DNA of 24,919 nt, taken from positions 1-24,919 of the forward strand of contig JBQCEN010000166.1 of assembly GCA_051960215.1 (NCBI GenBank), read 5' to 3'. Positions within the stretch are counted from its first letter, which is position 1; each line of letters opens with the position of its first letter. Below the pieces are notes generated by a model. It was not told the origin of the DNA. It saw only the letters and a list, made by a program, of their open reading frames with translations, and ran no database searches. Of this stretch, positions 21,840-24,919 are shown piece by piece. The position numbers and the translations under genes were made by a program. The stretch is from Pararhizobium_B sp051960215. GTDB lineage: Bacteria > Pseudomonadota > Alphaproteobacteria > Rhizobiales > Rhizobiaceae.

Positions 21840-23429
21840 ATGGCTGAGACTTTGGCCGAGGCGGTCTCCCGCCGACGCACCTTCGCGATCATTTCCCACC
21901 CGGACGCGGGCAAGACCACGCTGACGGAGAAGCTGCTGCTCTTCGGCGGCGCGATCCAGCTCGCCGGCGAGGTGAAGGCGAAGAAGAACCGCATCCACTC
22001 GCGCTCGGACTGGATGAAGATCGAGCGCGAGCGCGGCATCTCCGTCGTCACCTCCGTGATGACCTTCGAATATGGCGGCCATGTCTTCAACCTCCTCGAC
22101 ACGCCGGGCCACGAGGACTTCGCCGACGACACCTACCGCACGCTGACGGCCGTCGACGCCGCGGTGATGGTGATCGACGCGGCGAAGGGCATCGAGCCGC
22201 GGACGCTGAAGCTCTTCGAGGTCTGCCGCCTGCGCGACATCCCGATCATCACCTTCGTCAACAAGATGGACCGGGAAAGCCGCGATCCGTTCGAAATCCT
22301 CGACGAGGTGGAGGAGAAGCTGGCGCTCGACACGGCGCCGATGACCTGGCCGATCGGCCGGGCCAAGACCTTCTCCGGCACCTACCACCTCGCCGACAAC
22401 GCGGTGCGCGGCACCGACGACGAGGACCGGCGCACGAAAGTCAACGGGCCGGAATCCGATGCCGCGGCCGGTCGCCTGCCGGAGAACGAGCGCGATGCCT
22501 TCATCGAGGAGACGGCACTGGCGCTCGAAGCCTGCCGGCCGTTCGATCTCGCGGCCTTCCGCGAGGGCCACCTGACGCCGGTCTTCTTCGGCTCGGCGCT
22601 CAAGAACTACGGCGTGCGCGACCTGATCGACGCGCTCGGCGCCTATGCGCCGGCGCCACGCGCCCAGGTGGCGGATGTGCGCACCGTCGAGGCGACAGAC
22701 GACCGGATGACGGCCTTCGTCTTCAAGATCCAGGCGAACATGGACCCGAACCACCGCGACCGCATCGCCTTCGTGCGCGTCTGCTCGGGCCGGCTCGAGC
22801 GCGGCATGAAGGCGCGGCTGTCGCGCACCGGCAAGCCGATGGGCCTGACGGCGCCGCAGTTCTTCTTCGCCTCGCAGCGCCAGCTCGCCGACACGGCCTT
22901 TGCCGGCGACGTCGTCGGCATCCCGAACCACGGGACGCTCAGGATCGGCGATACGCTGACGGAAGGCGAGGACCTCGTCTTCCAGGGCGTGCCGAACTTC
23001 GCGCCGGAGATCCTGCGCCGCGTGCGGCTGCAGGACGCGATGAAGGCGAAGAAGCTCAAGGACGCGCTGCAGCAGATGGCCGAGGAAGGCGTCGTGCAGC
23101 TCTTCTCGCCGGAGGACGGCTCGCCGGCGATCGTCGGCGTCGTCGGGGCGCTGCAGCTCGACGTGCTCAAGGAGCGGCTGCAGGCCGAATACGGCCTGCC
23201 CGTCAGCTTCGAGACCGCCCGCTTTTCCGTCTGCCGCTGGATCTCGACCGACAATCCGGCCGACTTCGAGCGCTTCATCACCGCGCATCGCGGCGATATT
23301 GCCCGCGACCTCGACGGCGACCCGGTCTTCCTCGCCTCCGACGGCTTCTCGCTGAACTACGAAGCGGAACGCTGGAAGATGATCCGCATGGTCGCGATCA
23401 AGGAATATCACGTCCAGAAGGCAGCATAG
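21840..23429 (+). CDS. prfC: Peptide chain release factor 3
   Basis: Translational GTPase that removes RF1/RF2 from the ribosome after peptide release. The ATG at 21840 gives 529 residues, the same as E. coli RF3, and begins the expected MAETLAEAVSRRRTFAIISH. GTPase motifs are G1 SHPDAGKTT (19-27), G2 around GISVVTS (66-72), G3 DTPGHEDF (87-94) and G4 NKMDRE (141-146), followed by the beta-barrel domain and the RF3 C-terminal domain. RF3 is patchily distributed in bacteria. Here it lies between dut and a GFA gene, on the opposite strand to both. No strong promoter is visible; TTGCAT (21782) and GATAGA (21803) are only 15 bases apart. Confidence 0.97.
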   Translation: MAETLAEAVSRRRTFAIISHPDAGKTTLTEKLLLFGGAIQLAGEVKAKKNRIHSRSDWMKIERERGISVVTSVMTFEYGGHVFNLLDTPGHEDFADDTYRTLTAVDAAVMVIDAAKGIEPRTLKLFEVCRLRDIPIITFVNKMDRESRDPFEILDEVEEKLALDTAPMTWPIGRAKTFSGTYHLADNAVRGTDDEDRRTKVNGPESDAAAGRLPENERDAFIEETALALEACRPFDLAAFREGHLTPVFFGSALKNYGVRDLIDALGAYAPAPRAQVADVRTVEATDDRMTAFVFKIQANMDPNHRDRIAFVRVCSGRLERGMKARLSRTGKPMGLTAPQFFFASQRQLADTAFAGDVVGIPNHGTLRIGDTLTEGEDLVFQGVPNFAPEILRRVRLQDAMKAKKLKDALQQMAEEGVVQLFSPEDGSPAIVGVVGALQLDVLKERLQAEYGLPVSFETARFSVCRWISTDNPADFERFITAHRGDIARDLDGDPVFLASDGFSLNYEAERWKMIRMVAIKEYHVQKAA

Positions 23430-23461
23430 TCAGCTACGGAATCGGCCGGGGAGCGACGCGC

Positions 23462-23869
23462 TCAGGCGTCGCGCTCGACCTGGGGGACGCCGGCGAGCGC
23501 CTGCGTCCAGGGATGAGCCGAGCGGCACCAGATCTGCCGCGAAGGCTGGAGCGCCGCCCGCTCGGCGAGCGTGCCGGTGCGGATGCTCATCGCGCCGGCG
23601 TTCTCGCCCGTGCCGGTCGAGTAGATCTGGCTTCCGCAACGCCGGCAGAAGGCGTGGACGCGTGTCCGCCCGCTCTCGGCCGTCCGTTCATAGAAGGCCG
23701 GCTCGCCCTGCAGCAGACGGAAGTCGGCTGCGGCGCCATGGACATTGACGCGGAAGGCCGAGCCGCTCATCGCCTGGCAGTCGCTGCAGTGGCAGACGAA
23801 GACGCGTTGCGGATCGACCTCCGCCGTAAAGGCGAGATCGCCGCAGTGGCAGCGTCCGTTGACCTTCAT
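23462..23869 (-). CDS. GFA (glutathione-dependent formaldehyde-activating-like) zinc protein
   Basis: Small zinc-binding protein of 135 residues in the GFA/CENP-V family. Cysteines are arranged as CHCG (C7, C9), CHCSDC (C26, C28, C31) and CRRCGS (C75, C78), the family's structural and second zinc sites; C115 is an extra. The start at 23869 (MKVNGRCHCG) is preferred to an ATG six codons upstream because GGGAGGG lies just before it on the minus strand. The name derives from a formaldehyde-glutathione adduct enzyme, but most members have no proven substrate, so the function remains unknown. It lies 84 bases downstream of coaBC on the same strand, after a repeat-like palindrome, and converges with prfC. 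Confidence 0.88.
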   Translation of the reverse strand: MKVNGRCHCGDLAFTAEVDPQRVFVCHCSDCQAMSGSAFRVNVHGAAADFRLLQGEPAFYERTAESGRTRVHAFCRRCGSQIYSTGTGENAGAMSIRTGTLAERAALQPSRQIWCRSAHPWTQALAGVPQVERDA

Positions 23870-23911
23870 CGTTCCCTCCCTCGTCATCCGCAGTTGGATC
23901 TGCCCCGTCTT

Positions 23912-23943
23912 CCGGACGGAAAGCCGGCTTCCACTTTTCCTGG
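23912..23943. repeat. Palindrome resembling a dispersed rhizobial intergenic repeat
   Basis: On the minus strand GGAAAAGTGGAAGCCGGC (from 23942 down) continues into a mirrored TTTCC, giving a hairpin GGAAGCCGGC-TTTCC with one bulge (23918-23932). It closely resembles the CGAAAAGTGGAAACCGGTTT-type palindromes I remember as repeated in rhizobial intergenic DNA. It fills the coaBC/GFA gap and has no T-run on the coding strand. Confidence 0.45.
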
Positions 23944-23953
23944 AACGCCCTCG

Positions 23954-24919
23954 TCAGGTGACGATCGTCTCGAAGCGGCTGGCGATCATCGCCGCGAGAC
24001 GCGCGGCCACCTCCTCCTTCGTCATCTCCGGCCAGGCCTCGACGCCGGCTCGGGTGACGAGATGCACTGCGTTGCGCGCGCCGCCCATGACGCCGAGCGG
24101 CGCCGAGACGTCGTTGGCGACGATGATGTCGGCGCCCTTGCGGTCGAGCTTCACCCGCGCATTCGCCAGGAGATCATCCGTTTCGGCCGCGAAACCGACA
24201 ACCAGTTGCGGCCGCTGCGCGTGATGGCCGACGGTCGCGAGGATGTCCGGATTCTCCTTGAGCCGGAGCGGCGGCGGCGCGCCGTTCTCCACCTTCTTCA
24301 TCTTCTGCCCGGCCATCTCCTCCGTCCGCCAGTCGGCGACCGCGGCGACCATGACGGCGATGTCGGCGGGCAGTGCGCCGAGGACCGCGGCGCACATCTC
24401 CTCGGCCCGCTCGACATGGAGCGTCCGCACGCCATCCGGATCGGCGAGCGCCACCGGTCCCGAGACCAGCGTCACCTCGGCGCCAAGGCGCGCCAGCGCG
24501 GCGGCGATCGCATGGCCCTGGCGGCCCGACGAGCGGTTGGCGATATAGCGCACCGGATCGATCGGCTCATGCGTCGGCCCGGCCGTGACGATTGCTCTTT
24601 TGCCGGCTAAAGGCCTCTCCGCCGGCGCCAGGAGGCGCGTGACCGCTTCGACGATGCCGAGCGGCTCGCTCATCCGTCCGAGGCCGGCTTCGCCCGTCTC
24701 GGCCATTTCGCCCGCCTCTGGGCCGACCATGCCGATGCCGTCGGCGGCCAGGGCCCGCGCGTTGCGGCGCGTCGCGGGATGCTGCCACATCGCCGGGTTC
24801 ATCGCCGGGGCCACCAGCACCGGAACGCGCGCGGCGAGCAGGATCGCCGTGGCGAGATCGTCGGCAAGCCCGTGCGCCATCTTCGCCATCAGGTCCGCCG
24901 TCGCCGGCGCGACGACGAT
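23954..24919 (-). CDS. coaBC: Bifunctional phosphopantothenoylcysteine decarboxylase/synthetase CoaBC, 5' end missing
   Basis: Two consecutive coenzyme A steps: CoaB joins phosphopantothenate and cysteine, and CoaC decarboxylates the product using FMN. The visible 321 residues begin in the CoaC domain at IVVAPATADLMAKMAHGLAD, the flavin-binding PAT region, and include APAMNPAMW (about 37-45), the CoaC active-site loop. The CoaB domain starts near residue 105 with AIVTAGPTHEPIDPVRYI and the NRSSGRQG nucleotide site, and runs to the C-terminus, with MKKVENG and LKENPDIL typical. The start lies beyond the right edge of the window. In related genomes I recall dut directly following coaBC; here a GFA gene and prfC separate them. 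Confidence 0.95.
   Translation of the reverse strand: MVVAPATADLMAKMAHGLADDLATAILLAARVPVLVAPAMNPAMWQHPATRRNARALAADGIGMVGPEAGEMAETGEAGLGRMSEPLGIVEAVTRLLAPAERPLAGKRAIVTAGPTHEPIDPVRYIANRSSGRQGHAIAAALARLGAEVTLVSGPVALADPDGVRTLHVERAEEMCAAVLGALPADIAVMVAAVADWRTEEMAGQKMKKVENGAPPPLRLKENPDILATVGHHAQRPQLVVGFAAETDDLLANARVKLDRKGADIIVANDVSAPLGVMGGARNAVHLVTRAGVEAWPEMTKEEVAARLAAMIASRFETIVT

Noticed and set aside
21414..23411. A 665-codon minus-strand frame opposite prfC
   Set aside because: It is antisense to a complete, motif-rich RF3 gene, and its translation is dominated by Arg, Asp, Glu and Val runs with no recognisable domain. The same applies to the long antisense frames over the ABC exporter, glk, comM and hemW.
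23918..23938. An intrinsic terminator formed by the hairpin followed by TTTT
   Set aside because: The T-run follows the hairpin only on the plus strand, where the nearest upstream gene (prfC) ended about 490 bases earlier; for coaBC on the minus strand the bases after the hairpin are not T-rich. A repeat explanation fits better.
1..24919. Phage, defence, secretion, biosynthetic cluster or CRISPR signatures
   Set aside because: Every sizeable frame that is not a shadow matches a core or common chromosomal family, and no spaced repeats, integrase, transposase or attachment-site duplication were seen.

Overview
This GC-rich window is an ordinary stretch of alphaproteobacterial chromosome, most likely from Hyphomicrobiales (Rhizobiales). 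The evidence is the gene order (dapB-gpmA; hrcA-grpE divergent from rph-rdgB-hemW; rsmI-yraN-gshB-comM), alphaproteobacterial-style regulatory sites (GTTC-N7-GTTC LexA box, RpoH-like promoter before grpE), and an intergenic palindrome resembling repeats I remember from rhizobia. The genus cannot be fixed from the sequence alone. I see 25 protein genes (two cut by the window edges) and no tRNA, rRNA, CRISPR, insertion sequence, phage gene or toxin-antitoxin pair. No gap between genes exceeds about 200 bases.

Layout. 1-2573: end of a polytopic GT-C-like membrane protein, then the murein endopeptidase mepA. 2684-7551: mgsA-glk (overlapping), an MsbA-like ABC exporter and dapB (overlapping), and gpmA, all on +. 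7577-9045 (minus): an Ada-like DNA alkyltransferase and a DUF2244 membrane protein, divergent from nth (9068-9832, +). 9949-10692 (minus): a CysZ/EI24 membrane protein, divergent from a PfkB-family adenosine kinase (10875-11906, +). 12037-13886 (minus): hrcA-grpE. 14076-18422 (+): a tight run of rph, a VOC protein, rdgB, hemW, rsmI and yraN. 18501-21182 (+): gshB and comM. 21247-21747 (minus): dut, divergent from prfC (21840-23429, +). 23462-24919 (minus): a GFA-family protein and the 3' part of coaBC.

How the genes fit together. Most are core housekeeping: nucleotide-pool and DNA hygiene (dut, rdgB, nth, Ada-like), RNA processing and translation (rph, rsmI, prfC), protein quality control (hrcA, grpE), cofactors (hemW, gshB, coaBC), lysine/peptidoglycan precursor synthesis and wall turnover (dapB, mepA), and sugar phosphate metabolism (glk, mgsA, gpmA). 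Methylglyoxal made by MgsA is normally removed by glutathione-dependent enzymes, and gshB lies in the same window, although not in the same operon.

I did not find a convincing undescribed system. The points most worth a second look are regulatory: a near-perfect 26-bp palindrome with mutually exclusive hairpins in front of mgsA, two stacked hairpins before the TTG-started ABC exporter, a likely leaderless nth transcript, a LexA-type box before comM, an RpoH-type promoter before grpE, and a repeat-like palindrome between coaBC and the GFA gene. All promoter, operator and terminator calls come from reading by eye and are unverified.
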